64,000 bases of DNA from Tangfeifania diversioriginum (GTDB lineage Bacteria; Bacteroidota; Bacteroidia; Bacteroidales; Prolixibacteraceae): the NCBI RefSeq assembly GCF_900141875.1, contig NZ_FQZE01000003.1, forward strand, positions 124,001 to 188,000. The letters are read 5' to 3'. Position numbers and translations under genes: made by a program. The notes below the pieces were generated by a model, which did not search any database, had not been told where the DNA came from, and saw nothing but the letters and a program-made list of their open reading frames with translations. Positions 35,300 through 49,932 of the stretch are shown here, piece after piece (the first letter of the stretch is position 1; each line of letters starts with the position of its first letter).

Positions 35300-35636
35300 T
35301 TTAAATTAATTAAAAAACATTCCAATTATGGCGTCGAAAATTATATTTTGAAATCTAATGTCACGCTGAGTATCCTATTAATTTTTATTGGCAAAATGAG
35401 TAAAAAACAGTAAATCCATGCTGTCATTTCGAATGAGGTACGAATGAGAAATCTGTTCCTTTTGGAAGGGATTTCTCCTCCTGCGTCGTCGAAATGACAG
35501 AATTGCCTGGATTTGTATTTTATTCATATTTAATATCTTATAAAACATTATCGTTATTAATGAAGTTAAAGTGTATTTCACAACGTTTTCTCACAAAGCT
35601 ATTCCGGTGAAAGACTACACTCAGACAATTAAATTT
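35300..35636. other. Intergenic region containing a dispersed palindromic repeat
   Basis: The 337 bases between the SMP-30 start and the end of the next minus-strand gene contain no gene. The one structured part is the 80-bp palindromic element at 35421-35500, listed separately. The rest is AT-rich and should include the promoter of the SMP-30-oxidoreductase pair. Confidence 0.5.
35421..35500. repeat. 80-bp palindromic repeat element
   Basis: Perfect 12-bp ends CTGTCATTTCGA and TCGAAATGACAG enclose a nested stem GAGAAATC/GATTTCTC with an inner TTCC-TTTT-GGAA hairpin. Elements with TGTCATTTCGA ends and a GAGAAATC core are scattered in many Bacteroidota genomes. There is no coding capacity. 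Confidence 0.8.
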
Positions 35637-36917
35637 TTACGATGGCCTTTCATATCCCGTTCTGTATTTTCGGGCCATCAGTTCCGCAGCAGCCGGGTTG
35701 TTTGAAACTTTTTTGGCTGCCGCATCCCATTTTACTTCTTTATTAGAGTAATACGATGCCATGGCCAGTTGCACTGTGGCAGTCGATTTCCAGGCATCTT
35801 CCACCGTGCAGCTCAGCAGCCGTTTATCTTTTGCTTTTACCGCCTTGATAAAATCGGCCACATGTTTTTCCTGCATATCGGGCGTTGGAATATCCATTTC
35901 CTGCTGTCTCTGGTTTCTTCCGGCGGGCATCAGTACCAGCTTATAATCGGATGCAAACAGCGTGGCTTTTTCGCCATAAAAGAAAACGCCGTTGTTAAAC
36001 TGCGGATTCAAATCTCCGGTGCCCCACAACCGGTGCTGCCAAAAAACAGGCATTTCGTGAAAATACAAGGAAGCATTCAACGTATCAGGGGTAGTGATTT
36101 TGCCTTTCAGCATTTCAAGGTTGCCAGTGGCCTGAAATGATTCAGGGATCTCAAAATCCATAATGGTACGGATGATGTCAATATGGTGAATGCCCCAGTC
36201 CACCAGGTGCCCGTTGCCGTATTCCTTTTCGAGTCGCCAGGCTTTGTGCCCTATGTTTGGCCGGTAGGGCAGTTTGGGTGCCGGTCCGCACCAGGCATCC
36301 CAGTCGAGCGAAGCGGGTGGTTCCTGAATTGTATTGTCTTCCAGCACCGGATTATAATGAATTTGTGCCCCAATCTGATGTATTTTCCCGGTAGTTCCGT
36401 TTTGAATCAATTCCTTTGCTTTTTGAAAGGCTGAACTCTGCCGCCGCTGAAAACCAACCTGAACAATATTCCCGGCTCTTTCAGCTGCTTTCATCATGGC
36501 TTTTCCTTCGCGCACATCATAGGCCAGTGGTTTTTCACAATAAATATCCAGCCCTTTTTTGCAGGCTGCCACAAACTGCAAAGCATGCCAATGCGGAGGA
36601 GTAGCTATCATAACGGCTTCAAGATCTTTCAAACCGAGCAGTTCCCTGTAATCTTTAAAAGTTTTTGGCCGGCTTCCCTGCAACGATTCAATCTCAGCAG
36701 CACTGTTTTTAAGATGTTCCGAATCCACATCGCAAACTGCAATAACTTCTACCCCGCCTACTTTAAGTGCAGCAGTGGTAATTACCATCCCGTACCAGCC
36801 GCAACCAATGAGGCCTATTTTAATTTTGCGATTTTGGGAAAATGCGGGAATATGAAACGCTGTTATCAAACCGGCTGTTCCGATGGAGGCTTTTTTAATG
36901 AATGATCGTCTGTACAT
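35637..36917 (-). CDS. Tat-exported Gfo/Idh/MocA family oxidoreductase
   Basis: With the start at 36917 the protein is 426 residues and begins MYRRSFIKKASIG, a twin-arginine signal. The frame is open 22 codons further but that leader has no signal-like features, so I prefer 36917. The Rossmann motif is IGLIGCGWYGMV, the catalytic-Lys motif is YCEKPLAYD, and YGNGHLVDWGIHHIDIIRTI lies in the substrate domain. Secreted members with the cofactor bound, such as periplasmic dehydrogenases of this phylum, act on glycan-derived sugars. It has no close partner gene. Confidence 0.9.
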   Translation of the reverse strand: MYRRSFIKKASIGTAGLITAFHIPAFSQNRKIKIGLIGCGWYGMVITTAALKVGGVEVIAVCDVDSEHLKNSAAEIESLQGSRPKTFKDYRELLGLKDLEAVMIATPPHWHALQFVAACKKGLDIYCEKPLAYDVREGKAMMKAAERAGNIVQVGFQRRQSSAFQKAKELIQNGTTGKIHQIGAQIHYNPVLEDNTIQEPPASLDWDAWCGPAPKLPYRPNIGHKAWRLEKEYGNGHLVDWGIHHIDIIRTIMDFEIPESFQATGNLEMLKGKITTPDTLNASLYFHEMPVFWQHRLWGTGDLNPQFNNGVFFYGEKATLFASDYKLVLMPAGRNQRQQEMDIPTPDMQEKHVADFIKAVKAKDKRLLSCTVEDAWKSTATVQLAMASYYSNKEVKWDAAAKKVSNNPAAAELMARKYRTGYERPS

Positions 36918-37097
36918 ATTTTTTGGTTTTAGCTGGTATTTAATTTCAAATATAGCATTTAATGGGAAATGCAAAATACCCAATCTTCATTAAGCGCTGA
37001 CACTATTTTTCAAAACTATATTTTGAACCCTGTTAAATAACTCCCTATTTTTAACTATTTTGCACAATTACAAAACCGGGTTAAATACAACTGACTA

Positions 37098-41456
<4,359 letters not shown>

Positions 41457-41460
41457 AACA

Positions 41461-43083
41461 ATGGAAAAGCCAAAAATATTACTCGTTGACGACCTGGAGG
41501 AAAACCTGGTAAGTCTTGAAATGATCCTGAAAGGATTTGATGTCTCTTTTATTAAAGCTACATCGGGGCCAGAAGCCTTGCGCAAAACCATTAACGACGA
41601 TTTTGCACTTGCCATTCTCGACGTTCAAATGCCCGGGATGGACGGGTACGAAACTTTATCGTTGATGCGAAAAAGGCAACGTACAAAGTTTCTGCCTGTA
41701 ATATTTGTTTCGGCCATTCACCAAAGCGATTTGCACATTATAAAAGGTATTGAAACCGGGGCTGTCGATTTTATTCCCAAACCCATAATACCTGAAATTT
41801 TGGTGGGGAAAGTAAAAAATTTTCTCGATTTGTTCTCGCAGCAACAGGAGTTGAAAAGCCTGCTGCAAAAGTTGGAAGAAAAGAACAAAGAGCTTGAAAT
41901 ACAGAAAGAAAAAGCAGAAGAAGCCACACAGGAAAAATCCATGTTCCTGGCCAATATGTCGCATGAAATTCGCACACCCCTCAACGGCATAATCGGAATT
42001 TCAAAAATTCTGGAAGAATCGAAACTCGATCCGGAACAGAAAGAGTTGACCGAAATAATTACCACCTCGGGCGAAAACCTGCTCAATATTGTAAATGACA
42101 TTCTCGACTTCTCGAAAATTGACTCGGGCCAAATTAAACTGGAAAAAATTGATTTCAGCCTGAATAAAATTGTTGAAAATATTGTAAAATTAATGAAACT
42201 AAATGCCGACAAAAAAGGGAATACCCTGTCGGTAAAAATCAATGAAAATGTTCCGGACACACTAACCGGCGATCCCCACAGGCTGAATCAAATCCTCACC
42301 AACCTGGTAAACAATGCCATTAAGTTTACCCAAAAAGGGAGTATTGAAATACGGGTTGAACCAGTCAATACAGACGAAAAAGAAACAGAGCTTCTTTTTA
42401 AAGTAATCGACACCGGGATTGGAATTTCAGAAGACGGTCAGAAAAAACTTTTCAAAGAGTTTTCGCAAACCGAAAGTTCCACATCCAGAAAATACGGCGG
42501 CACCGGTCTGGGGCTGGCCATTTGCAGTAACCTCACTTCGCTGATGGGCGGAGAAATTGGGGTTACAAGTACCGAGGGCAATGGTTCTGAGTTTTGGTTC
42601 AGTTTAAAATTTGGCTACAAACAACAAACACAAAAAGATATGCCCACAGAAGATATTAATATCCCTGCCGACATTAAAATTTTATACGCTGAAGACAATC
42701 CGGTAAATCAGCGCGTTACTCAACTTTTACTGCAAAAAATTGGTATCGAATGCGAAATTGCAAGCAACGGGCAGGAAGCCATTGAAATGTACAAAACCAA
42801 CCCGTTCGACTTAATTTTAATGGACATGCAGATGCCCGAAGTTGACGGCATTGAGTCGGCAAAACAGATCCGGAAAATCGAACAAAACAACGGAGTTGAA
42901 AATCCGGTTTTTATTGTGGCGGTTACGGCAAACACTTTTTCTGAAGACAAACAAAAATGTTTCAATGCAGGCATGAACGATTTTATCAGCAAACCATTTA
43001 AGGAGGCAGAACTGAAAAGAATAATCAAAAACGCAGCAACCAATAAACAAATAAAACCAATTGATGAGCCTCCACAAAACTGA
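41461..43083 (+). CDS. Cytoplasmic hybrid kinase (REC-HisKA-HATPase-REC)
   Basis: A 540-residue soluble kinase. An N-terminal receiver (Asp54 in [13 protein letters not shown]) is linked by a short coil to HisKA (His168 in [12 protein letters not shown]), an ATPase domain with [11 protein letters not shown], and a C-terminal receiver (Asp455 in [13 protein letters not shown]). With no membrane segment, it is probably driven by phosphotransfer to its first receiver from the large kinase upstream. The end overlaps the cheR start by 20 bases, so the four signalling genes form one operon. Confidence 0.94.
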   Translation: MEKPKILLVDDLEENLVSLEMILKGFDVSFIKATSGPEALRKTINDDFALAILDVQMPGMDGYETLSLMRKRQRTKFLPVIFVSAIHQSDLHIIKGIETGAVDFIPKPIIPEILVGKVKNFLDLFSQQQELKSLLQKLEEKNKELEIQKEKAEEATQEKSMFLANMSHEIRTPLNGIIGISKILEESKLDPEQKELTEIITTSGENLLNIVNDILDFSKIDSGQIKLEKIDFSLNKIVENIVKLMKLNADKKGNTLSVKINENVPDTLTGDPHRLNQILTNLVNNAIKFTQKGSIEIRVEPVNTDEKETELLFKVIDTGIGISEDGQKKLFKEFSQTESSTSRKYGGTGLGLAICSNLTSLMGGEIGVTSTEGNGSEFWFSLKFGYKQQTQKDMPTEDINIPADIKILYAEDNPVNQRVTQLLLQKIGIECEIASNGQEAIEMYKTNPFDLILMDMQMPEVDGIESAKQIRKIEQNNGVENPVFIVAVTANTFSEDKQKCFNAGMNDFISKPFKEAELKRIIKNAATNKQIKPIDEPPQN

Positions 43084-43903
43084 AATACAAGACATTGAAC
43101 TCAACCTGCTGCTACAGGCCATTTACATGAAATATGGCTACGATTTCAGAAACTACAGCAAGGCCCACCTGAAAAGGAGGATACTCCAAAGGTTAAAACT
43201 GAGCGGATTAAAAACAATTACAGAGATGCAAAAATTAATTCTCTGGGATACTGATTTTTACAAAATTTTCCTGAAAGACCTTTCCATTAACGTCACCGAA
43301 ATGTTTCGCGACCCGGATTTTTATGCCGCATTTCGCGAAAAAGTAATTCCTGACTTGCGGACCTACGCCCACATTAAAGTGTGGCATGCCGGCTGCTCCA
43401 CCGGAGAGGAAGTCTATTCGCTGGCCATACTATTGAAAGAGGAAAACCTGCTGGAAAAAACGCAAATTTATGCCACCGATTTCAATAAAAATGCGCTTGA
43501 GGTTGCCAAACAAGGAATTTACAGCAAAAAAGAAATTGACCTTTACGACCAAAACTACAAACATGCCGGAGGCAAACATAAACTTTCAAACTATTACACA
43601 TCGAAATACGGTTCGGTTTTGTTCGATAAATCGTTGTCGAAAAATATAGTTTTTGCCGACCACAACCTGGTAACCGACGGCGTATTTGCTGAAGTCAATC
43701 TTGTTTTCTGCCGCAACGTATTAATATATTTCGACAAGAAACTGCAAAATAAAGTTTTGCGCCTGTTTTCCGAAAGCCTTACCAAAAGGGGGGTTCTTTG
43801 TCTGGGAACAAAAGAGAGTCTCCGTTTTACCGATTTCGACAATAAATATTCGGTTATCGATAGCAAAATGAAAATTTATAAAAAATTACCGGAAACAAAA
43901 TGA
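43064..43903 (+). CDS. cheR: CheR-type protein glutamate methyltransferase
   Basis: It transfers methyl groups from S-adenosylmethionine to glutamates of signalling proteins. The 279-residue protein has the helical N-terminal domain ([16 protein letters not shown]), [11 protein letters not shown], the SAM site [16 protein letters not shown] and [12 protein letters not shown]. The ATG at 43064 is preferred over the TTG at 43061. It overlaps the preceding kinase by 20 bases and the following cheB by four. No chemoreceptor, CheA or CheW is present, so the target is probably a linked kinase. Confidence 0.93.
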   Translation: MSLHKTEIQDIELNLLLQAIYMKYGYDFRNYSKAHLKRRILQRLKLSGLKTITEMQKLILWDTDFYKIFLKDLSINVTEMFRDPDFYAAFREKVIPDLRTYAHIKVWHAGCSTGEEVYSLAILLKEENLLEKTQIYATDFNKNALEVAKQGIYSKKEIDLYDQNYKHAGGKHKLSNYYTSKYGSVLFDKSLSKNIVFADHNLVTDGVFAEVNLVFCRNVLIYFDKKLQNKVLRLFSESLTKRGVLCLGTKESLRFTDFDNKYSVIDSKMKIYKKLPETK

Positions 43904-44463
43904 CTAAAGCCATAGTATTAGGAGCTTCGTTTGGCGGAATGGAAGCCATTAAGAACCTGCTTTTCATGCTTCCTGCCCAGTGCACAATTCCTATTGTTGC
44001 TGTTTTACATATTGGCAACAATACAATTGACACCTATCTTTCAATGCTGAACAAAAACAGCCACTATAATGTAAAAGAAGCCGAAGAAAAAGAATCAATC
44101 AAACCCGGAAATTTCTACTTTGCACCGCCCAATTATCATGTGCTGATTGAAGACAATTTTACAATCAGTCTTTCAACCGATGAAAAAGTTAATTTCTCGC
44201 GCCCTTCAATCGATGTGCTTTTTGAAACGGCAGCGTGGAGTTTACATAATGAACTCATTGGGGTATTGCTCACTGGCTCAAATAACGACGGAGCCAACGG
44301 ACTGAAAACAATCAGGGAGCTCGGCGGCACTACCATTGTGGAAAACCCGGAAACCGCTTTTGCCAAAACCATGCCCGAAACCGCTGTAAAAATCAGCCAT
44401 CCGCACTTTATTCTCGATTTAAAAGAAATTGCAGGTAAAATCACAGAACTGACAAATGAATAA
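43900..44463 (+). CDS. cheB: CheB-type methylesterase domain protein (no receiver)
   Basis: A 187-residue stand-alone CheB catalytic domain that removes methyl groups added by CheR. The triad is complete: Ser10 in GASFGGMEA, His37 in AVLHIG, Asp130 in LLTGSNNDGANG. The N-terminal receiver domain of classical CheB is missing, so phosphorylation would have to act in trans. ATGA overlap with cheR shows translational coupling. Usual CheB is about 350 residues; single-domain forms are typical of non-chemotaxis signalling operons. Confidence 0.92.
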   Translation: MTKAIVLGASFGGMEAIKNLLFMLPAQCTIPIVAVLHIGNNTIDTYLSMLNKNSHYNVKEAEEKESIKPGNFYFAPPNYHVLIEDNFTISLSTDEKVNFSRPSIDVLFETAAWSLHNELIGVLLTGSNNDGANGLKTIRELGGTTIVENPETAFAKTMPETAVKISHPHFILDLKEIAGKITELTNE

Positions 44464-44490
44464 TTTGATAACCAATAAAATATATTAAAA

Positions 44491-45795
44491 ATGAAACGAG
44501 TAATTCTGTTAGCAATTTCACTTTTTGCAGTCTCAAGTTTAATTTTTGCGCAGGAAAATTATCAACCTTCAAAAGAAAACCTTGAAAGCCGCGAATGGTT
44601 TCAGGATGCCAAGTACGGATTATTCATCCACTGGGGTGTTTACAGCATTTTGGGCGATGGCGAATGGGTAATGAACAACCAAAAAATTCCCGTCAAACAA
44701 TACGAGCGGCTGCCCTCCTTTTTCAATCCCATTGATTTTGATGCGGCCGAATGGGTATCGATGGTAAAAAAAGCCGGGATGAAATACATCACCATCACCA
44801 GCAAGCACCACGACGGGTTTGCCATGTTCGATTCCGATGTGAGCGAATACGACATTGTGGACAAAACACCCTACGGAAAAGATGTTATAAAAATGCTGAA
44901 AGATGAGTGCGACAAACAGGGAATCAAACTGTTTTTCTACCATTCGCAACTGGATTGGCACCACCCCGACTATTTTCCACGCGGAGGAACAGGAAGTGGT
45001 TTCACAGGCAGGCCGCAAAACGGCAACTGGGACAACTACATCGACTACATGAATGCCCAGTTAACCGAACTGCTGACCAACTACGGCGAAATTGGCGGAA
45101 TTTGGTTCGATGGCATGTGGGATAAAAAAAATGCCGACTGGCGCCTTGCGGAAACCTACTCCCTTATTCACGAACTGCAACCCGGGGCAATGATTGGCAG
45201 CAACCATCACGTAAAACCTTACCCCGGAGAAGATTTTCAGATGTTTGAACGCGATTTGCCGGGCGAAAACACCATGGGGTTCAATCAAACCAATACCATT
45301 TCGGCTTTGCCGCTGGAAATGTGCGAAACCATGAACGGAACATGGGGGTTCAACCTTCAGGATCAAAATTACAAATCGGTAAAACGACTCATCCAAACCA
45401 TGGTAAAGGCTTCCGGCTACGGTGCCAATTTTTTGCTCAACACCGGTCCAATGCCCAATGGCGAAATTCAGCCCGAAAATGTGGATACCCTAATAAAAAT
45501 GGGAAAATGGCTCGAAAAATACGGGGAAACAATTTACGAAACCCGCAAAGGCCCCATCGCACCACAAGACTGGGGAGCTACAACCATTGCAAAAGACGGA
45601 ACCGTTTACATTCATCTGCTCGAATTAAAAGATGAAAACCTGTTAATCCCGTCACTTCCTGAAAAAATTAATTCGGCAACCTATTTTACGGGAGGCGAAA
45701 AGGTTAATTACTCGGAAACCGATTATGGCATTTTGCTAAACATTCCGAAAGAAAAACAGGAAAACTACGACACAATACTCACAATTAAAATGTAA
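44491..45795 (+). CDS. Secreted alpha-L-fucosidase (GH29)
   Basis: A 434-residue exported glycosidase (signal 1-20) releasing terminal L-fucose. GH29 motifs are in order: WFQDAKYGLFIHWGVYS, YITITSKHHDGFAMFDS, FYHSQLDWHHPDYFP, and the nucleophile Asp207 in GGIWFDGMWD. A compact C-terminal beta domain closes it. The gene follows cheB by 27 bases but has different content and is probably transcribed separately. Two hairpins behind it mark the end of the transcript. Confidence 0.93.
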   Translation: MKRVILLAISLFAVSSLIFAQENYQPSKENLESREWFQDAKYGLFIHWGVYSILGDGEWVMNNQKIPVKQYERLPSFFNPIDFDAAEWVSMVKKAGMKYITITSKHHDGFAMFDSDVSEYDIVDKTPYGKDVIKMLKDECDKQGIKLFFYHSQLDWHHPDYFPRGGTGSGFTGRPQNGNWDNYIDYMNAQLTELLTNYGEIGGIWFDGMWDKKNADWRLAETYSLIHELQPGAMIGSNHHVKPYPGEDFQMFERDLPGENTMGFNQTNTISALPLEMCETMNGTWGFNLQDQNYKSVKRLIQTMVKASGYGANFLLNTGPMPNGEIQPENVDTLIKMGKWLEKYGETIYETRKGPIAPQDWGATTIAKDGTVYIHLLELKDENLLIPSLPEKINSATYFTGGEKVNYSETDYGILLNIPKEKQENYDTILTIKM

Positions 45796-45897
45796 CGTAT
45801 TAAATAATTTTTCAACCGGTAATCATTAAAAAAAATGTAACTAATCAGTCTGGTTTTTGTTTTTCTGGTGATGGTTTGAAAAAGCAACAAAAAAACA

Positions 45898-45919
45898 GCC
45901 CCGACCTTCAGGTTGGGGT
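45898..45919. terminator. GC-rich hairpin behind the fucosidase gene
   Basis: CCCCGACCT and AGGTTGGGG pair at eight of nine positions around a two-base loop, about 100 bases after the fucosidase stop. There is no long T-run, so termination is plausible rather than certain. Confidence 0.5.
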
Positions 45920-45941
45920 ATTAATATGATACGGAAGAGGA

Positions 45942-45996
45942 TTGAGATTTTTGAAAAACTTGTATTTTTAATTTACAAGTTTTTCAAAAATCTCAA
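45942..45996. terminator. Long perfect hairpin, 23-bp stem
   Basis: Bases 45942-45964 and 45974-45996 are exact reverse complements (arms starting TTGAGATTTTTG and TACAAGTTTTTC) with a nine-base loop. It is much longer than a normal intrinsic terminator. It may stop transcription from either side, or be a small palindromic element. Confidence 0.6.
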
Positions 45997-46294
45997 GTCA
46001 ACAGTCAACAGCTTACCTTTTCTGTTTTTTCTATATTTTCAACAATCAACATAAATTTGAACTGATTAGTTACAAAAAAATGAATGTGAAACTATATTAC
46101 CTGATTGCACAAAAGATTAAAAAAAATCATTGCTTTTTTTTAATGATTCTAAATTAGTTAATGAAATTTTTAACATATATAATTATCTATATATTTAGCA
46201 CCGCGTTTAGGAAAATACTTTAAAATTTCGCAACTTTTCGTGAATTTTATTGTTCATTTTGGTGACTAATTTGTAATAATTAAAAGACAAAGAT

Positions 46295-48559
46295 ATGTTT
46301 GATTCAGACCTGATTGAAAAAGTGTATGGACAAATGTCCGAAAGGGTAAAAAAAGCCCGTCAAAAACTCAACCGCCCGCTCACCTACGCCGAAAAAATAC
46401 TTTACTCGCATTTATACGAAACACAACCGCTTGAAACTTTTAAGCGGGGTGGCGATTATGTGGATTTTGCACCCGACCGCGTGGCCATGCAGGATGCCAC
46501 AGCGCAAATGGCATTGCTGCAATTTATGAACTCGGGAAAAGATACCACAGCAGTGCCTTCTACTGTGCACTGCGATCACCTCATTCAGGCGCAGGTTGAA
46601 GGAAAAACCGATCTCAGTGTCTCACGAAATGCCAACAAAGAAGTTTTCGATTTTCTGGAATCAGTTTCCAATAAGTACGGAATTGGTTTCTGGAAACCCG
46701 GAGCAGGCATCATCCACCAGGTAGTGCTTGAAAATTATGCTTTCCCTGGTGGAATGATGATCGGGACCGACTCGCACACGCCCAATGCCGGCGGTCTTGG
46801 TATGATAGCCATTGGTGTTGGAGGAGCTGATGCAGTAGATGTGATGGCCGGAATGCCCTGGGAGCTAAAAATGCCGAAACTGATTGGTGTTAAACTTACC
46901 GGAAAACTAAATGGATGGACAGCTCCCAAGGATATCATTCTTAAAGTAGCCGGAATTTTATCCGTGAAAGGCGGAACAGGCGCTATCATCGAATATTTTG
47001 GCGAAGGAGCCGAATCGCTTTCTGCCACAGGGAAAGGGACCATTTGTAACATGGGGGCAGAAGTGGGTGCAACTACCAGTATTTTTGCGTTCGACGAAAG
47101 CATGCAACGCTACCTGAAAGCTACCGGAAGAGAAAAAGTGGCTGAAATGGCCGGCAAAATGAAAGATATACTTTCGCCGGATCCGGAAATCTACGAAAAT
47201 CCCGAAAAATATTACGACCAGCTTATTGAAATCAATCTTTCTGAACTCGAGCCACACCTTAACGGGCCGTTTACCCCCGACCTGGCCACTCCTGTTTCAA
47301 AAATGAAAGAAACAGCAAAAGAAAATGGCTGGCCGCTCGATGTTTCAGTAGGGTTAATTGGCAGCTGCACCAACTCGTCTTACGAAGATATTTCGCGTGC
47401 AGCATCAATTGCCAAACAGGCGGTTGACAAAGGACTGAAAGCAAAATCGGAATTCACAATTACACCGGGTTCTGAACAGGTTCGCTACACCATTGAGCGC
47501 GACGGATACATCGGCATCTTTGAACAGATGGGCGGAAAAGTTTTTGCCAATGCCTGTGGCCCGTGCATCGGACAGTGGGCACGCCCGGGTGCCGATAAAA
47601 ATGAAAAGAATACCATCGTCCATTCGTTTAACCGCAACTTCTCGAAACGAAACGACGGAAACCCCAACACCCACGCATTTGTTACATCACCTGAGTTGGT
47701 TACAGCAATAGCCATTTCCGGCCGGCTCGATTTTGATCCAATTAATGATACCCTCACCAACGAAAAAGGCGAAGAAGTGAAATTGGATGCCCCAACCGGA
47801 TTTGAACTCCCGGTGAAAGGATTCGACGTTAAAGATGCCGGCTACCAAAACCCGGCCGAAGACGGCTCAAAAGTGGAAGTAAGTGTGGCTCCGGATTCCG
47901 ACCGGTTGCAACTGCTCGAACCTTTCGATCCGTGGGACGGAAAAAACATCACCGGAGCAAAATTGCTCATTAAAGCATTAGGCAAATGTACCACCGACCA
48001 TATTTCAATGGCTGGTCCGTGGCTGCGTTTCCGTGGTCATCTCGATAATATTTCGAATAACCTGCTGATAGGTGCCGAAAATGCATACAACAATGAATCA
48101 AACAACGTAAAAAACCAGTTGACAGGTGAATACGGAAAAGTTCCGGATGTACAACGTGACTATAAAGAAAAAAATATTCCAACGGTTATTGTTGGCGACC
48201 ACAACTATGGCGAAGGCTCATCGCGCGAACATGCTGCCATGGAGCCCCGCCACCTGGGAGTGAGGGCTGTAATTGTAAAATCGTTTGCACGCATTCACGA
48301 AACCAACCTGAAAAAACAGGGAATGCTGGCACTTACTTTCGATAACGAAAACGATTACGGCCTGATTCAGGAAGACGATACATTTAACTTTGTTGATTTG
48401 AATGAATTTGCACCAGGCAAACAACTTTCCGTGGAAGTAGTCCACGCAGATGGCTCGAAGGATTCAGTAAAGGTAAATCACACTTACAATGAACAACAAA
48501 TCAAGTGGTTTAAAGCAGGCTCAGCATTAAATTTAATCAGAAAACAAAACAAAAATTAA
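46295..48559 (+). CDS. acn: Aconitate hydratase (mitochondrial type)
   Basis: It converts citrate to isocitrate with a 4Fe-4S cluster. The 754-residue protein has the cluster ligands Cys358 in [10 protein letters not shown] and Cys421/Cys424 in [19 protein letters not shown] lies in the N-terminal part, and the swivel domain has [22 protein letters not shown]. Length and motif set match the mitochondrial ACO2-like branch, not AcnA or AcnB. It heads an operon in which citrate synthase and two isocitrate dehydrogenases follow, with 11 bases to the next gene. Confidence 0.96.
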   Translation: MFDSDLIEKVYGQMSERVKKARQKLNRPLTYAEKILYSHLYETQPLETFKRGGDYVDFAPDRVAMQDATAQMALLQFMNSGKDTTAVPSTVHCDHLIQAQVEGKTDLSVSRNANKEVFDFLESVSNKYGIGFWKPGAGIIHQVVLENYAFPGGMMIGTDSHTPNAGGLGMIAIGVGGADAVDVMAGMPWELKMPKLIGVKLTGKLNGWTAPKDIILKVAGILSVKGGTGAIIEYFGEGAESLSATGKGTICNMGAEVGATTSIFAFDESMQRYLKATGREKVAEMAGKMKDILSPDPEIYENPEKYYDQLIEINLSELEPHLNGPFTPDLATPVSKMKETAKENGWPLDVSVGLIGSCTNSSYEDISRAASIAKQAVDKGLKAKSEFTITPGSEQVRYTIERDGYIGIFEQMGGKVFANACGPCIGQWARPGADKNEKNTIVHSFNRNFSKRNDGNPNTHAFVTSPELVTAIAISGRLDFDPINDTLTNEKGEEVKLDAPTGFELPVKGFDVKDAGYQNPAEDGSKVEVSVAPDSDRLQLLEPFDPWDGKNITGAKLLIKALGKCTTDHISMAGPWLRFRGHLDNISNNLLIGAENAYNNESNNVKNQLTGEYGKVPDVQRDYKEKNIPTVIVGDHNYGEGSSREHAAMEPRHLGVRAVIVKSFARIHETNLKKQGMLALTFDNENDYGLIQEDDTFNFVDLNEFAPGKQLSVEVVHADGSKDSVKVNHTYNEQQIKWFKAGSALNLIRKQNKN

Positions 48560-48570
48560 AAAAGATATTC

Positions 48571-49797
48571 ATGCAAAAAATTAAAGTTCAAAATCCCGTT
48601 GTGGAACTCGATGGCGATGAGATGACGCGGGTTATATGGGATTTTATTAAACAAAAACTGATTCTCCCCTACCTCGATATTGATTTGAAATATTACGACC
48701 TGGGCATGGAAAACCGCGATGCCACCGGCGACCAGGTTACAGTGGACGCAGCACATGCCATAAAAAAATATGGCGTGGGCGTAAAATGTGCCACCATTAC
48801 GCCGGACGAAGCCCGTGTAGATGAATTCAAACTGAAATACATGTGGAAATCGCCCAACGGAACTATCCGGAATATAATAGGAGGAACTGTTTTCCGCGAG
48901 CCGATTCTGATCAAAAACATCCCTCGCCTTGTTCCCGGCTGGAAAAAACCCATCTGCATCGGACGTCATGCGTTTGGCGATCAATATAAAGCTACCGACT
49001 TTGTTACCAAAGGAAAAGGCAAACTCACCATTACGTTTACACCTGACGATGACAGCGAGCCGCAAAGCTACAATGTTTATGATTTTGAAGGCGACGGTGT
49101 AGCCATGGCCATGTATAACACCGACGAGTCGATTCGTGGTTTTGCCCGCTCATGTATGAACCAGGCTATCCTGAAAAAATGGCCCTTGTACATGTCAACC
49201 AAAAACACCATTCTGAAAAAATACGACGGGCGGTTTAAAGATATTTTCCAGGAAATTTACGAAAACGAATACAAGGATAAGTTTGAAGAAATTGGAATTA
49301 CCTACGAGCACCGCCTGATTGACGACATGGTGGCTGCTGCGCTAAAATGGGACGGCGGATTTGTGTGGGCCTGCAAAAACTACGATGGCGATGTACAAAG
49401 CGACACAGTAGCCCAGGGATTTGGCTCGCTCGGACTTATGACTTCAACGCTGGTAACTCCCGATGGAAAAACCATGGAAGCCGAAGCTGCTCACGGAACA
49501 GTAACACGCCATTTCAGGCAGCATAAGCTGGGCAATCCAACTTCTACCAATCCAATTGCATCCATATTTGCCTGGACACGCGGTCTCGAATTCCGCGGCA
49601 AACTGGACAACAACAGCGAGCTGGTAAATTTTGCCCACAGCCTGGAACAGGTTTGCATTGAAACCGTTGAGTCGGGTAAAATGACCAAAGATTTGGCACT
49701 CGTAATACATGGTAAAGATCTCAAAGAAGCACACTACCTTACAACACAGGATTTTTTGGAAGCATTGGACAAAAACCTGAACAAGAAACTGAACTGA
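48571..49797 (+). CDS. icd: NADP-dependent isocitrate dehydrogenase (eukaryote-like type II)
   Basis: Oxidative decarboxylation of isocitrate to 2-oxoglutarate. The 408-residue sequence is of the IDH1/IDH2-like homodimer branch: [21 protein letters not shown] at the start, [36 protein letters not shown] (isocitrate site), [12 protein letters not shown] (metal Asp) and [11 protein letters not shown]. Start at 48571 sits 11 bases after acn. A second, prokaryotic-type enzyme follows 135 bases later, so the operon carries two unrelated-subfamily enzymes for the same step. Confidence 0.95.
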   Translation: MQKIKVQNPVVELDGDEMTRVIWDFIKQKLILPYLDIDLKYYDLGMENRDATGDQVTVDAAHAIKKYGVGVKCATITPDEARVDEFKLKYMWKSPNGTIRNIIGGTVFREPILIKNIPRLVPGWKKPICIGRHAFGDQYKATDFVTKGKGKLTITFTPDDDSEPQSYNVYDFEGDGVAMAMYNTDESIRGFARSCMNQAILKKWPLYMSTKNTILKKYDGRFKDIFQEIYENEYKDKFEEIGITYEHRLIDDMVAAALKWDGGFVWACKNYDGDVQSDTVAQGFGSLGLMTSTLVTPDGKTMEAEAAHGTVTRHFRQHKLGNPTSTNPIASIFAWTRGLEFRGKLDNNSELVNFAHSLEQVCIETVESGKMTKDLALVIHGKDLKEAHYLTTQDFLEALDKNLNKKLN

Positions 49798-49932
49798 TTA
49801 GAATTGCGGCTATACAGTTTCTGTAGAGCAAGACTGCAAATACTGATTTTCAGCTACGCCACTTAGAGAACAAAATATTCACAATTTTTTGCTATCTTAA
49901 TGGCATTCAATGACTTTCTTTTAAACCATAAA

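Larger units (their letters stand above)
45796..46294. other. Intergenic region with two hairpins, before the TCA operon
   Basis: The 499 bases contain no gene. The first part holds the two hairpins listed separately. The stretch 46080-46294 is very AT-rich and should carry the promoter of the aconitase operon. I see no clear match to the Bacteroidota -33/-7 consensus that I would defend. Confidence 0.5.

Noticed and set aside
44620-45018. Long ORFs on the strand opposite well-supported genes, such as this one in the fucosidase
   Set aside because: They are shadows of strong coding sequence in other frames and lack motifs of their own.
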